From contig NC_134364.1 in the NCBI RefSeq assembly GCF_048569485.1, positions 135,714,636-135,778,635 of the forward strand: a DNA stretch of 64,000 bases, written 5' to 3'. The stretch comes from Anomaloglossus baeobatrachus. Taxonomy: Eukaryota > Chordata > Amphibia > Anura > Aromobatidae. Positions 1-10,767 of this stretch are shown piece after piece. Position 1 is the stretch's first letter, and every line of letters begins with the position of its first letter. Below the pieces are notes generated by a model. That model had not been told where the DNA came from, did not search any database, and worked only from the letters and a program-made list of their open reading frames with translations. Both the position numbers and the translations under genes were made by a program.

Positions 1-500
1 ACAACCCATGGGCAGGCACGTGTCGTAATAGTAAGAACCATCAACGAACCAGCCCAGTAAATGGTGACAGTCGGGGTGAACAGGGAGGAGGCGAAAGGCC
101 GACTCAATGTCAGATTTTGCCATCAACGCGCCCCTTCCGGCCTGTCGAACTAGCGAAACCGCTCTATCAAAAGACACGTAAGTCACAGTGGCATCTGCTT
201 CAGATATGCCATCATTTACTGATGATCCTTTGGGGTAGGACAAATGCTGAATCAGGCGAAATTTGCCCAGTTCCTTTTTGGGAACAACACCCAAAGGGGA
301 AACCCTTAAGTTGAAAAAGGGGGGTGAAGAAAATGGGCCTCGAATCCTGCCTTCTGACAATTCGCTTTCCAACTTCTGTAGTAACACATGATGAAACTCA
401 GTAGCCGATTTTAGGTTCTGAGCAAACGAGGGGTCCCTACAAAAATTAAAAGGGATGAAAAAAACGAAAGTAAAACCAAAACGCAGCTGGGCCGCCGCCT
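1..500 (-). pseudogene. DIRS reverse transcriptase, N-terminal part, truncated by window
   Basis: Read on the minus strand, this stretch gives the RT fingers/palm start. A segment resembling PLGVVPKKE-GKFRLIQHLSYP is followed by an ALMAKSDIESAFRLLPVHP-like segment, where the Asp is the first catalytic residue of the RT palm. The sequence ends at a CLPMGC-like motif at base 1. This pattern (RLIQHLSYP, KSDIESAFRLLPVHP) is characteristic of DIRS and Ngaro RTs and differs from Gypsy or retroviral RTs. The catalytic YxDD box would lie outside the window. Confidence 0.75.
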
Positions 501-502
501 CT

Positions 503-1177
503 TTATTGGGATACTGGTCGAGCCACGGCCCCATCGCGAGGACGCTCACTGGCGTCCTTATCCGGCATGCTGGATGTTTTTGGCAATTTTGCGGATGGAC
601 GGGTACACTTGGCTGCGGTATGAGGTCCACCGCAGGCGGAGCACTCGTGCTTGAATTTACAGAGGCCAAAGAAACGACAGTGGCCTTCGTTAAATGACCA
701 GCACGTGCCGGGTCTACGAACGGCCACTGAGCCGGAGCCGGCGGTGGTGCTAGGGGCCGCTGAATGAAAGGGCTGATAAGCCTTCTGGGCCAGCATCAGT
801 CGCAGCCATGTGTCCGTGGCTTTGACCCCCCAGCCTAGCTGGGGTTGGAGGGCTAAACGACGACGAAAATCTTCGTCGTAACGCCACCAGGCAGATCCCC
901 CGTGCGATTTGTAAGAATTGTATATGGTGTCAAGATAAATGAACAACTCGGAACAGCGCTCGGGGTGCTTCTGACCCATTACGCATCCCATAACACAAAA
1001 TGCTTGCAGCCAGTTGTTCATAGACCTGGCTACTTTTGGCCTCCTTTCAAAAGGACGATCCGCCGATCGCCGCTCCTTATCAACGGTATGTTGATCGGTG
1101 GAAACCAAGGACCGTATATCAATATAGTCATTGGCCCATATTTTTTGAACAGTCTCCTCGCTCAAGTGGGATCCCAA
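503..1177 (-). CDS. DIRS gag-like protein, Cys/His finger part
   Basis: This frame of about 224 codons contains a folded-looking region (residues 1-120) followed by two metal-binding motifs. One is CCCH-like, C-x7-C-x5-C-x3-H, starting at CWSFNEGHC. The other is a CCHC-like knuckle, C-x2-C-x3-H-x4-C, in CSACGGPHTAAKC. This pair is typical of ORF1 of DIRS-like elements in animals. The likely role is binding the element's RNA. It sits between the Arg/Ser-rich frame and the RT, so order and strand agree with one element. Confidence 0.65.
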   Translation of the reverse strand: MGSHLSEETVQKIWANDYIDIRSLVSTDQHTVDKERRSADRPFERRPKVARSMNNWLQAFCVMGCVMGQKHPERCSELFIYLDTIYNSYKSHGGSAWWRYDEDFRRRLALQPQLGWGVKATDTWLRLMLAQKAYQPFHSAAPSTTAGSGSVAVRRPGTCWSFNEGHCRFFGLCKFKHECSACGGPHTAAKCTRPSAKLPKTSSMPDKDASERPRDGAVARPVSQ

Positions 1178-2424
1178 AGGGGTAACGCCACAGAAAAGAG
1201 CGTCTCTGTGAATATCCGCGCGTGGAGGAGGGGAAGGAGGGAGGGGGGTGGGTCAGGTTGGTTTGAAATTTGAGCATTAAATGAAGGGTTAACTAGTATT
1301 TTTCCCCCCGCCGCAGGCTGCAAATTTGCCAAAAGTGCTTTAAGAGCTGCTGGCATACCCACACTATCCCCCCATGCCCCAGAGTAGTGGTACTCACCAG
1401 CATCCTGAATAGGGGCGACATAAGGCTCCAGTGGTGGATCAACGAATTCCACGGGCTGCGAACGCGCTGTGGGAGGAACCGACTCCCTCTGCGGGTGATG
1501 GTGACGTCGGCGATGATGCCCATGAGGCACGACGGAGGCGTCTGAAGAAACTGATGAGGCGGAAGGAGAGCGCCACCTCGATGAGCGAGAGCGGCGGCTC
1601 CTCCGAGAGGACCTGGAACGGCGGGAATGGCTATGTGCTCCGTGCGACCTAGCAGGGCGCTCGTATCGCTCGGGGGTGTGCGATGACACAGATGAATGTG
1701 TTGCTGAGCGTTCGCGGCGGCCGCGGCGGCTACGACCGCGGGCCAGAGCTTCAGCATTCATCTGTTCCAAAGCAATCATGGGGGCCTGTGAAGTGTGGAC
1801 TAGTGGGAACAGATCAGATGGGGGGTGGGCAGACACAGCTGGCTGCACACCCGCAGATCCCTGCATCATGGGTGGCAAGACCAGCATCTGGGGGTTAGTG
1901 TGTGCTGAAGGGCTTATTACTGCCCCAGCACATAAAGCAGGTTGGCTGGACACAATGTTTTCCTGTGCTGTTTGTGAAGGCTGGGTGGGAGGGGGAGGAG
2001 GCAGTGGGGGCACAGTGTCTGCAGTCTCCTCTATGGATGAGGAGCTGCAGCTGTGATGTCCTCCCATAGTTGGTGGCAAGTGGAATAGTGGTGGCTCAGG
2101 GTGGGGGGGGTTACCAGCTGCCGACCGCGGGTCCGCGTTACCGGAGGGACAGAGTCGGCGTGCGGCAGCCGCGGTCGGGAGCTGGGAGGAAGTGGGCGGA
2201 GCTTGCCGCGAGGCGCGCGCACGAGTGCGCATGCCCCGTGACGTCATTGTGGAAGGACTCAGGCACTCCGGTGGGCATGTACGCCGAGCGGATCGCCTGC
2301 CGCCGGAGATAACCGCCCGAGCCTCAGGAGGGAGAGGACGCATCTCAGCTAGGATGGAGGTAAGCCATGCGTCCCCTTCCCTCCCGATCCTGTCCCTGAT
2401 CGCAGCGGCAAGCGCGTCGGCCAT
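1162..2424 (-). CDS. DIRS gag-like protein, N-terminal part
   Basis: This open frame of 420 codons starts MADALAAAIRDRIG. Residues about 40-210 are low-complexity and Pro/Ser-rich. Residues about 225-290 are an Arg/Ser-rich basic stretch (RSRRGRR, SRRSRSSRRSRRSRSS), which suggests nucleic-acid binding. It lies directly ahead of the finger-containing frame at 503-1177 on the same strand, as expected for a DIRS ORF1. The protein family is assigned from this context and from the RT downstream; the sequence itself is too low in complexity to place alone. Plus-strand frames over the same bases are shadows. Confidence 0.6.
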   Translation of the reverse strand: MADALAAAIRDRIGREGDAWLTSILAEMRPLPPEARAVISGGRRSARRTCPPECLSPSTMTSRGMRTRARASRQAPPTSSQLPTAAAARRLCPSGNADPRSAAGNPPHPEPPLFHLPPTMGGHHSCSSSSIEETADTVPPLPPPPPTQPSQTAQENIVSSQPALCAGAVISPSAHTNPQMLVLPPMMQGSAGVQPAVSAHPPSDLFPLVHTSQAPMIALEQMNAEALARGRSRRGRRERSATHSSVSSHTPERYERPARSHGAHSHSRRSRSSRRSRRSRSSRWRSPSASSVSSDASVVPHGHHRRRHHHPQRESVPPTARSQPVEFVDPPLEPYVAPIQDAGEYHYSGAWGDSVGMPAALKALLANLQPAAGGKILVNPSFNAQISNQPDPPPSLLPLLHARIFTETLFSVALPLWDPT

Positions 2425-3189
2425 CTCTCACCAGAGGCTGCTGTGTCCGGGGTACCAGCAGCACAGCAGCTTCCAGGTCTCACGGATGAGGAGAGACCGA
2501 AACCAGGAAATAGGGGGATTTTATATGGGAAACTGGAGGAGGAGAAAACACTGGGATTGGACACGGACAAGGGGGCGGACGGTTCGGGCATGGGAAGGAG
2601 GAATTAACCCCTTCAGACCGGGCTCAGCAGTCAGAGTGCATCCAGCTCAATATTACTGATATGCCCCACAAACTATAGAATTAGAGAAGACGGTGTAGAT
2701 TCAGGGATAGAGGTGCCTGCTGCGGATGATTCAGATGCATGAGGAGTATATAGCAATTGTTCTAGGACCTGTGCTGTATTTGTTGGTTTGTCTTTATTTG
2801 TTTAGGCAATTGAAGATTAGGGCAGAACAGAAAGGTGAAGTTGCTTTAATTGCCTTTGAGACTGATGGTTCACTAAACAGGCTAGTGCAGGGGTCTCAAA
2901 CTCGGCTGGGTGTATGGGCCGCACAGAGGAAAAAAAATAATTTGGGGGGCCGCATTCTTTGCAGGACAAAGTGGCATTTTTATTGGTACCATATATATAT
3001 ATATTATTGTTTTTTACACACCTTTGGTTCACTAATTTTGAACATTTTCACTTGTTCATTATAGCAAACGTGCACATTCTTTGTTTAAATATGAACATAT
3101 TTATTTTTTTTTTTTTTTTTACATTTTATCCCTTTCTTGTAACTAATAGTCTTACAAGCACTATATAGAAATTTTGACCAACATCTTTT

Positions 3190-4560
3190 AGTAATGTTCC
3201 CCATATTGTTGTAACGTGCACATCCTTGTCCCCTTGTAGTATTGTGCCCCATCCCACAGTAATGTGCTCATCCTTGTCCCCTTGTAGTATTGTGCCCCAT
3301 CCTAGTCCCCATCCCACAGTAATATGCTCATCCTTGTCCCCATCCTAAAGTAATGTTCCCCATCCTTGTCCCCATTTTGTAGTAATGTGTTCATCCTTGT
3401 CCCCATCTTATAGTAATGTGTTCATCCTTGTCCCCATCCTATAGTAATGTCCCCAATCTATGGTAATGTGTCCATCCTTGTCCCCCATCTTATAGTAATG
3501 TTCCCCATCCTTGTCCCCTTGTAGCAAGGTCCCCATCCTATAGTACTGTCCCCATTCTATAGTAATGTGCCCATCCTTTAGTAATGTGCCAACCTTGTCC
3601 CCATCCTATAGTAATGTCCCCAGCATTATCCCTATTCTATAGTAATGTTTCCCATCCTTGTCCCCTTGTAGTAATGTCCCTATCCTACAGTAATGTGCCC
3701 ACCTTGTCCCCATCCTGTAGTAATGTCCCCATCCTATAGTCATGTGCCCATCCTAGTCCCAATCCTATAGTAATGTCCCCATCCTATAGTACTGTCCCCA
3801 TCCTATAGTAATGTCCCCAATCTATGGTAATGTGTCCATCCTTGTCCCCCATCTTATAGTAATGTTCCCCATCCTTGTCCCCTTGTAGCAAGGTCCCCAT
3901 CCTATAGTAATGTGCCCATCCTATAGTAATGTGCAAACCTTGTCCCCACCCTATAGTAATGTCCCCAGCATTATCCCTATTCTATAGTAATGTTTCCCAT
4001 CCTTGTCCCCTTGTAGTAATGTCCCTATCCTACAGTAATGTGCCCACCTTGTCCCCATCCTGTAGTAATGTCCCCATCCTATAGTCATGTGCCCATCTTA
4101 TAGTACTGTCCCCATTCTATAGTAATGTCCCCAGCCTTGTCCCCATCCTATAGTACTGTCCCCATTCTATAGTAATGTGCCCATCCTATAGTAATGTGCC
4201 AACCTTGTCCCCACCCTATAGTAATGTCCCCAGCATTTTCCCTATTCTATAGTAATGTTTCCCATCCTTGTCCCCTTGTAGTAATGTCCCTATCCTATAG
4301 TACTGTGCCCATCCTAGTCCCCATCCTGTAGTATTGTGCCCACCTTGTCCCCAACCTATAGTAATGTCTCCAGCCTTGTCCCCATTCTATAGTCATGTGC
4401 CCATCCTAGTCCCTATCCTAATCTCCCCATACTATAGTAATAATGTCCCCATCCAATAGTATTGTGCCCATCCTTGTAATGTCCCAATCCTATAGTAATG
4501 TGCCCAGCCTTATCCCCATCCCATAGTAATGTGCGCACTTTGTACCCATCCTGTAGTAAT
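3190..4560. repeat. Minisatellite, unit about 28-31 bp
   Basis: A degenerate tandem array has the core CCTATAGTAATGTCCCCATC, often followed by CTTGTCCCC. Some larger blocks recur within the array: the stretch near 3450-3620 is repeated near 3820-3960, which points to higher-order duplication. It lies wholly inside the hAT-like element at 2888-5350. Short open frames across it are repeat by-products. Confidence 0.9.
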
Positions 4561-4934
4561 GGGTCAGCAGCTCCCCTCACCTTCCACAGAGTCACAGACG
4601 CTGGAGTGAAGCTGAGGGGAGTGGTCTGCGGCACCAGATCCACAGTGATTGGAGAGATCGGTCACAAGGCCGGTCTCTCCAATCAGAGCTGGGGGCGGGT
4701 GAAACACAGGTCACCCAGCTCCAGCCAATGATCAGGGTTACAGCTGCACTGATCTTGGCTGGATTTCAATGTTTCAGCGATTTTCAATGGCTGAAACATT
4801 AGTGGCTGTGATTGGCTGAGCGGCGTTCGTCAGCCAATCACAGCCTCCGTAGGTCCGGGGAGGAGACACCACCCCTCCTGAGGTCCCCTCCTCCCCAAAT
4901 CTAAGGTATTTGCAGCCATCGCAGCCACCGGGGC

Positions 4935-5029
4935 CGCGATTTCACCATGACGTACTGGGTATGTCATGGGTCCTTAAGTACCAGGGAGCCATAACGTACC
5001 CAGTACGTCATAGGTCGCTAAGGGGTTAA
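4935..5029. repeat. Palindromic end of a TTAA-type (piggyBac-like) MITE
   Basis: The motif ACGTACTGGGTATGTCAT and its inverted counterpart ACGTACCCAGTACGTCAT surround a short spacer, followed by GGTCGCTAAGGGGTTAA. The TTAA at 5026-5029 and the CCCCTTAGCGACC end resemble piggyBac-type MITEs. A matching left end was not found. A related left end occurs near 44494. Confidence 0.4.
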
Positions 5030-5432
5030 CGTCCAACACACACACACCATTCTTTTCACCTGTCCTGCGCTCCCTCCGCTGGCTCATCTCTGCTTCGTGC
5101 GGCCCCCAGACCAGTGCCCCTGGTCACTATCGCGGCAGCTGCAGTGTCACTGTCAGTGATTTATGTGAGAGGATTGTATTGCCGGCGCGAGAGCGCAGCA
5201 CCAGCAACACATTCATCTGACATAAAGCGCAGACAGTGGCTGCGGCCCCTGCACCTGCCGCGATAGTGACCAGGGGCACGGGCCTGGAGGCCGCACGAAC
5301 TACCCTGAGGGGACGCATGCGGACCGCGGGCCGCGTATTTGAGACCCCTGGGCTAGAGGATACTGCTGATTCAGGTTTTAAGGGAATCAGTGGAGGTCTA
5401 GCCAGCACATAGCGGGATACTGAAGATAGGGG

Positions 5433-5849
5433 TTGATACCCTTGACAGACGCTATAGGAACGAGTCTCACCAGACGTTTTACTAAATCACACCAGAATAT
5501 GGATCAAAGGTTTAAGATGATTCATTTAGTAAGAATGGAGTTTGGGGAAAAAGCAGTTAAAGATGCAGCAAAAATACTGAAGAAAGCTGATATGCCTAGA
5601 ACAGGTTGTATGGACCTTCAGAGGTGGCGGCAATTCAGCCATGAGAATGCCCTATGGATTGAGAAGTACGGGTACAACACTCAGGTGGCAGCGTGGATTT
5701 GGCCTTCTGAACACCATCATCCACTTATAAATGACGATCACGATGAGTATAGATGGAAAGGCAGAATTAATAGTGTATTGTATGGTGTATTGTATGGGAC
5801 ACCAAGTCAGCAGGGTCCTTTATCACCCTCTGCTCCCCCAGAGGTATGA
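5433..5849 (+). pseudogene. ERV gag, matrix-like part with PSAP motif
   Basis: A 138-codon open stretch of the ERV contains helical, charged sequence (for example KAVKDAAKILKKADMP and MDLQRWRQFSHENALWIEKYG) and ends with PSAPPEV at about 5826-5846. PSAP is the classical late-domain motif that binds TSG101 during budding, and it usually follows the matrix region of Gag. The position, downstream of the leader and upstream of a finger-like motif, supports Gag. The exact retroviral genus cannot be read from this piece. Confidence 0.55.
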
Positions 5850-5982
5850 ACAAGTGTACTGGACGCAGAAGTGAGTATGACGCCATCAAAATCTGCATCT
5901 AGTGTAAACTGTCACCCTCCCAAAGTCATTCACCTCCCCCTCATAGGAATGTTTTAAAAATGAAAAGGGGGCCAGGGGAAGA

Positions 5983-6225
5983 TTGGAAGATAATCCCTAT
6001 TTCCAATCAAGGGAACACAGCCCCAATACAGTATTATACATGACTACACCAACTATCAAGACAAATCCTAATACGTGGGTCTGTGAGACAGTTAATGACA
6101 TAAAAGACAAGAAATGTGGGGCATGTGGAGCAGACAGACCATGGAGACCATCTGTTAAAGGGCAAGCTACTGTTCTTCCAGTGATCACACAGATCACTCG
6201 AGGAGAAGGTGCCCTTGGGGAATAA
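5983..6225 (+). pseudogene. ERV gag-region frame with RanBP2-type finger-like motif
   Basis: This open stretch of 80 codons contains WVC...CGACGADRPW (about 6076-6145). The Trp-x-Cys start, the closing Cys-x2-Cys-Gly and the Arg-Pro tail recall a RanBP2-type zinc finger, a fold that binds single-stranded RNA or ubiquitin. Ordinary retroviral nucleocapsids use CCHC knuckles instead. It is part of the ERV fossil and looks broken. The identification rests on one short motif. Confidence 0.35.
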
Positions 6226-7010
6226 GGAAAGAGGGAGGTGACTGAGTGGTTCAAACCTTGGTCTAAGATTGAGCAACTCAGAAAAAAAAGAGCCAGCACG
6301 ATCTGAAAATGGCATGCATCATACAAAAAGTGCAAATTCACAGATTTATTCCAACTGTACTGTAATATAAATGAGATTTTTAGCAAATAATTGATCAATT
6401 TTTTGAGCCACCCCTGCCAACGTCACGGCAAATCTCAATAGGGGGGTCCTACTCTATATTATGTATTTCATGTGCCATGCGGCCTCCTAGATAAAGTTAA
6501 AAGCAGAACCATAATGGAGCACACATACCTGTAACCTGTATATAGCCACTTCCATGTTGCAAAAGAGGCAATTGTGGATAGAGGCCAGCCCAGGTCCCAG
6601 CATGTGGAGCAAGCTCTACACATACCAGGACTATATCAGAACTGATTGAGCAACTCAGTATGATCACCTCATTTCCGGACCCATATAAGAACCCTATAGG
6701 GTATCATAAGGGAATGTAACAAATAGCCCAAAATTTTGAGGCAACATGGAGTGACATGCATTGTCTCTGTGTCCTGTCATCAGGTACCCCATTTGCAATA
6801 AAAACAGAAGAACTACAGGGTAGTGACATTGCTCCAATACCACTTGATAAACGAACTAAGATATCTGGGATTCAATATATGCAAAGACTTAAGGTAATAG
6901 TCAAGAAACTCACAGATGACTATGTTCAGAGGTGCCAGAGGTGTTTCAATGGCAAGATGAAACTGTAGACAAATATCATGCTTGATGTGTTTCTGTTTTT
7001 ACGGACCATG
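6226..7010 (+). other. ERV gag-region remnant
   Basis: This is ERV sequence between the finger-like frame and the solo LTR. A short open stretch at 6756-6968 (starting MHCLCVLSSG) has no recognisable domain. Nothing else in this stretch can be named. Confidence 0.4.
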
Positions 7011-7137
7011 ATTATTGTGATGACATGGACTCTGTCAGTGCCTAGCATGGGTTAATTTTCTTAAAATTCAGCCAGACAGGATGATATTTTGTTTATAAAC
7101 AGGGGATAAGCCCCTCCTTGTTTCTACAAGACTCTTA

Positions 7138-7716
7138 GGCGGGCTTTGCACGTTACGACATCGCAAGCCGATGCTGCGATGTCGCACACGATAGTCCCCG
7201 CCCCCGTCGCAGCGATATCTTGAGATTCCTGGCGTAGCGAACATTATCGCTACGCCAGCTTCAAATGCACTCACCTGCCCTACGACGTCGCTCTGGCCGG
7301 CGTCCCGCCTCCTTCCTAAGGGGGCGGGACGTACAACGTCAGAGCGACGTCACACGGCAGGCGGCCAATCAAAGCGGAGGGGCGGAGATGAGCAGGATGT
7401 AAACATCCCGCCCACCTTCTTCCTTCCGTATAGCCGCCGGCGGCAGGTAAGGAGATATTCCTCGCTCCTGCAGCTTCATACACAGCGATGTGTGCTGCCG
7501 CAGGAACGAGGAACAACATCGTACCTGTCGCGGCAGCGTAATTTTGAAAAAGTCGGAGCCTACACCGATGATACGATAACGATGCTTTTGCGCTCGTTAA
7601 TCGTATCATCTAGGATTTACACACTACGATGTCGCAAGTGACGCCGGATGTGCGTCACTTTCGATTTGACCCCACCGACATCGCACGTGCGATGTTGCAA
7701 CATGCAAAGCCGCCCT
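7138..7716. mobile_element. Harbinger-like MITE, about 580 bp
   Basis: The left end GGCGGGCTTTGCACGTTACG and the right end, which reads GGCGGCTTTGCATGTTGC on the other strand, form imperfect terminal inverted repeats. TTA precedes the left end (7135-7137). Internal inverted pairs and CpG-rich GACATCGC motifs are shared with the element at 28671-29261. It has no coding capacity. It abuts the next MITE, and both lie in the solo LTR. Confidence 0.6.
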
Positions 7717-9871
7717 TTGGCTATGTGCACACACTGCGTTTTTTTGACGCTGCATTTTCGTGCGTTTTTTTAGCGCTAAAAACGCACAGAAATGCAGCGT
7801 CTTTAAAAAACGCATGAAAAAACGCATGCGTTTTTACCGCGTTTTGGTGCGTTTTTGGCTGCGTTTGCTGCGTTTTTGCTCACTGCGTTTTTCTGCGTTT
7901 TTTTTTATCAGTGAACATTTCCATTAAAGATTGTTGAAAAAAAAAAAAGTCTGATGTCATTTCCTTCTTCCATATGTTCTTCATTCTCCACTAGTGTATG
8001 CAGGAGAGCAGACAGCTGCAGAACTACAAGGCTCAGCATGCTCCATCCAGGACTGTATGCTGGAGCGAGAGTCAGGGGGAGCAGACCTACAAGGCTCAGC
8101 ATACTCCATCCACTAGTGGATGCAGGAGAGCAGACAGCAGCTGCAGAACTACAAGGCTCAGCATCCTCCATCCAATAGTGTATGCAGGAGAGCAGACAGC
8201 AGCTGTCGAACTACAAGGCTAAGCATCCTCCTTCCAGGACTGTATGCAGGATTTCTTTGCCCCCCAAACAAAAAAAATGACGTGGTCTTCGCCATATTTT
8301 TGTATGCTAGCCAGGTACAGCAGGCAGGTACGAGCTGCCCCCAACCCCCAGCTGCCTATTTGTACCCTGCTGGGAACCAAAAATATAGGGAAGCCCTTTT
8401 TTTTTTTTTTTTTTTATTTTTAGTTTCATGAATTTCATGAAATAATTTAAAAAAAAATTACGTGGGCTTCGCCCAATTTTTGAGTCCAGCCAGGTACAAC
8501 TAGGCAGCTGGGGATTGGAATCCACAGTGCAGGGTGCCCATACTTTCTGGGCACCCCCGCTGCGAATTGCAGTCCGCAGCCACCCCAAAAAATGGCGCTT
8601 TCATAGAAGCGCCATCTTCTGGTGCTGTATCCAACTCTTCCAGCTGCCCTGGTGACGGGTAATAATGGGGTTAGGGCTAGCTGTATATTATCAGCTGGCC
8701 CTAAGCCCGAAATTCATGGTGTCACGCCAATATTAGGCATGGCCACTATGAATTTCTAGGAAAGATAAAAAAAAACACAACACACAGAAAAATATTTTTA
8801 TTAGAAATAAAACACAACACAATTAGTGACTCCATTTTTATTGAAATAAAGAACCCCCCTCCGCAGTAATCCTGGGTCAAGGGTCCCGTGCCGTCCAATC
8901 TGGATCCAATATCATCTGATCGGTTTGCTGGAAGGCAAAGTGATCAGATGATGTGTCAGGTTCCAGGATGTGAATCACATCACACATCAGCTGATTGTAT
9001 AAAAGCCGTTTATACAATCAGCTGATGCATCAGTGCAAAAAAAAATACTCACTTATGTGCTGATTACCGGCAGCTCCTGGAGCGGAGTTTGATCCCGTCC
9101 GATCGCTGCAGGAGCTGCCGGTAATCAGGGATGAAGTCTCCTGACGGCATCCGCAGACAGGTTAAGCCGGCCGGGCGCCGGGGTCACCGCGAGACTTACG
9201 ATCAGCTGATGCATCAGGTGACCGCATCAGGTGATCAGCGCCAGGTCCTGCAGCTATCGGAGGTGTCCCGGCCGTCTGCACATAGCCGGAGCGGCGGTAC
9301 GGGGAGAGGAGCTGGGAGCGGACATGGAACCGGGAGTCTGCAGACAGGTGAGTATGACATTTTTTTTTTCTACTGTTCACTTTTGTTTTCGCAGCTGCCT
9401 CCACCTCCCGCCCAGACATGGCGCCGCACGGGACCTGACATGCACAGGACGGGAGGTGGACGCAGCGGTGACGGTACCGGGAGGATTCACGCTTCTGTGT
9501 TTACTGACAGAAGGAATCCTCTTCCTGTACATGTCACTTTACTGCACACCCCTTGCATTTATAGCTGTGTTTTTAGTCATAGAAACGCACTAAAATGCAG
9601 CTATATTTGCAATTTGCTGTTTTAATTGCGTTTTTGAATATCTCATTGAACTCAATGGGTGGAAAACGCAGTGAAAAACGCAAAAATAATTGACATGCTG
9701 CGTTTTTGTGGGCACCACAAAAACGCAGCTAAAAAAAACGCTGTGTGCAGACAGCAAAAATGAAAACTCATAGACTTTGCTGGGGAAGCAAAGTCATGCA
9801 GTTTTCTGAGCAAAAACGCACCCGAAAAACGCGCAAAAACGCCCCGAAAAACGCACTGTGTGAACTTACCC
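7717..9871. mobile_element. MITE with CTGCGTTTTT ends, about 2.15 kb
   Basis: Both ends carry many GCGTTTTT motifs in opposite orientation (left near 7735-7890, right near 9625-9860). The right end reads GGGTAAGTTCACACAGTGCG on the other strand, and the TTA at 9872-9874 matches the TTA at 7135-7137 left of the neighbouring MITE. So the pair lies between one TTA duplication, as expected for Harbinger-type insertions. The interior includes a 60-70 bp tandem repeat (7990-8250) and a module (8280-8830) shared with the hAT at 24094-26758. There is no transposase. Confidence 0.55.
7990..8250. repeat. Tandem repeat, four units of about 60-67 bp
   Basis: Units begin with GTATGCAGGAGAGCAGACAG, continue through a GCAGAACTACAAGGCTCAGCAT core and end in CTCCATCCA. 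Unit borders vary slightly. It is inside the MITE at 7717-9871. Frames spanning it are by-products. Confidence 0.8.
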
Positions 9872-10767
9872 TTAGGAGTCTAGTGTTAAAGTTCTTGTTG
9901 ACTCATGTAATTGCCTTGGCCAGTGAAGGACAGAAACCCAGACAAATCAAGTATGCGACTCTCCCATTGTATTGCTAGATGAGAAGTAACTTAGCAGTCT
10001 GTCCCTCGTCTCTGCCATGATACCATTACTACTAGGGATATTTTGTATACGGCTTGAAATCTAGCCAATAAGAGCCCAGTCTTATCCACCAATCGTGAAG
10101 ACCCCCAATGGTCTGAATGGAGAGCTCAGGGGTATAAGAAGGAGGACTGTCCATTGCCCAGGAGACTCTTGCTACATGCTACCAATCTAGGACCTGCGGA
10201 TCCGATTGGCAAGCCATAACTGAACCTGGATCATAATACTACATGAACTTTAGTATCGAATGCAAAGATTCGGCTGAGCTATCAAGGACTACCTAAGGAA
10301 GGAATCCAGCTTGGGACAATCCAGTCACCTGACTACAGGCTTTGCGGTCCTCAGAGAGCTTCCTAAATCTAGCGTTATTCCATTCTCGTTGGGTGCCCAC
10401 CGAAAGCGGGGTGCTGCTGGTTTGGAGTAAGTAGTCCTGGAGGCTCTGAGGCACGGACATTCTAATCCCTGGTGAGCCAGTGGAAGGGTGAGAAACTGTT
10501 GCCGGTTATATTCTGTGGTTTTGCTGGTTATGTGCTATGTGCCGTTAATTGTTTGGGGATCCAATAAAGTCTTAATATTGTGATTCCCTCACCCTGTGTT
10601 GTCTGAGTAGTGATCCGCCCACGGTTAAGGAGGTCGGGCGTTCAGTTGTGATGAGCCCTCGGCCATGCTGTCTTTCTAAAGGCGGCCGGGCCAGCAGACG
10701 AGAGCACCCACTGACCCCCGTGTCTCCACAGGAGAGCACCCACTGACCCCCGCGTCTCCACAATTAT

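Larger units (their letters stand above)
1..2650 (-). mobile_element. DIRS-type retroelement fossil, cut by window edge
   Basis: This is a tyrosine-recombinase-type (DIRS) retroelement on the minus strand; its 3' half lies beyond base 1. Reading leftwards it shows a GC-rich 5' region (about 2430-2650), a gag-like frame rich in Arg-Ser, a Cys/His finger region, and then a reverse-transcriptase start at about 500-1. DIRS elements encode gag, RT/RNase H, a methyltransferase-like domain and a tyrosine recombinase; only the first parts are in view. The right boundary near 2650 is set by where the ERV-like sequence resumes. No terminal repeat could be paired because the other end is outside. The visible part has long open stretches and looks fairly young, but I cannot call it whole. 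Confidence 0.75.
2888..5350. mobile_element. Non-autonomous hAT-like element filled by a minisatellite
   Basis: The ends are inverted copies (CAGGGGTCTCAAACTCG on the left; the right end reads CAGGGGTCTCAAATACGCG on the other strand). The flanks are an 8-bp duplication with one mismatch: GGCTAGTG at 2880-2887 and GGCTAGAG at 5351-5358. The 8-bp length and CAGGGG-type ends fit hAT elements. There is no transposase. The middle holds a long minisatellite (3190-4560) and the right part a TTAA-bordered palindromic segment. It sits inside the ERV. Confidence 0.85.
7016..10762 (+). mobile_element. Solo LTR of a second ERV family, holding nested MITEs
   Basis: The left end is TGTGATGACATGG and the right end GTCTCCACA, flanked by a perfect 5-bp duplication ATTAT (7011-7015 and 10763-10767). 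Regulatory parts are visible: a TATA-like GGTATAAGAAGG near 10133 and a CAATAAAG poly(A) signal at 10562. A 32-bp stretch ending in CTCCACA is repeated in tandem at the right end (about 10699-10762). The nested composite MITE at 7138-9871 accounts for most of the length, leaving an LTR of about 1 kb. There is no internal coding region, so it is a solo LTR inside the older ERV's gag. A related LTR lies at 33673 in reverse. Confidence 0.8.

Noticed and set aside
1676-2056. Plus-strand frames over the DIRS gag region
   Set aside because: They are antisense shadows of the Arg/Ser-rich minus-strand frame.
2192-2659. Plus-strand frame of 155 codons
   Set aside because: It lies over the 5' region of the minus-strand DIRS element and has no recognisable domain.
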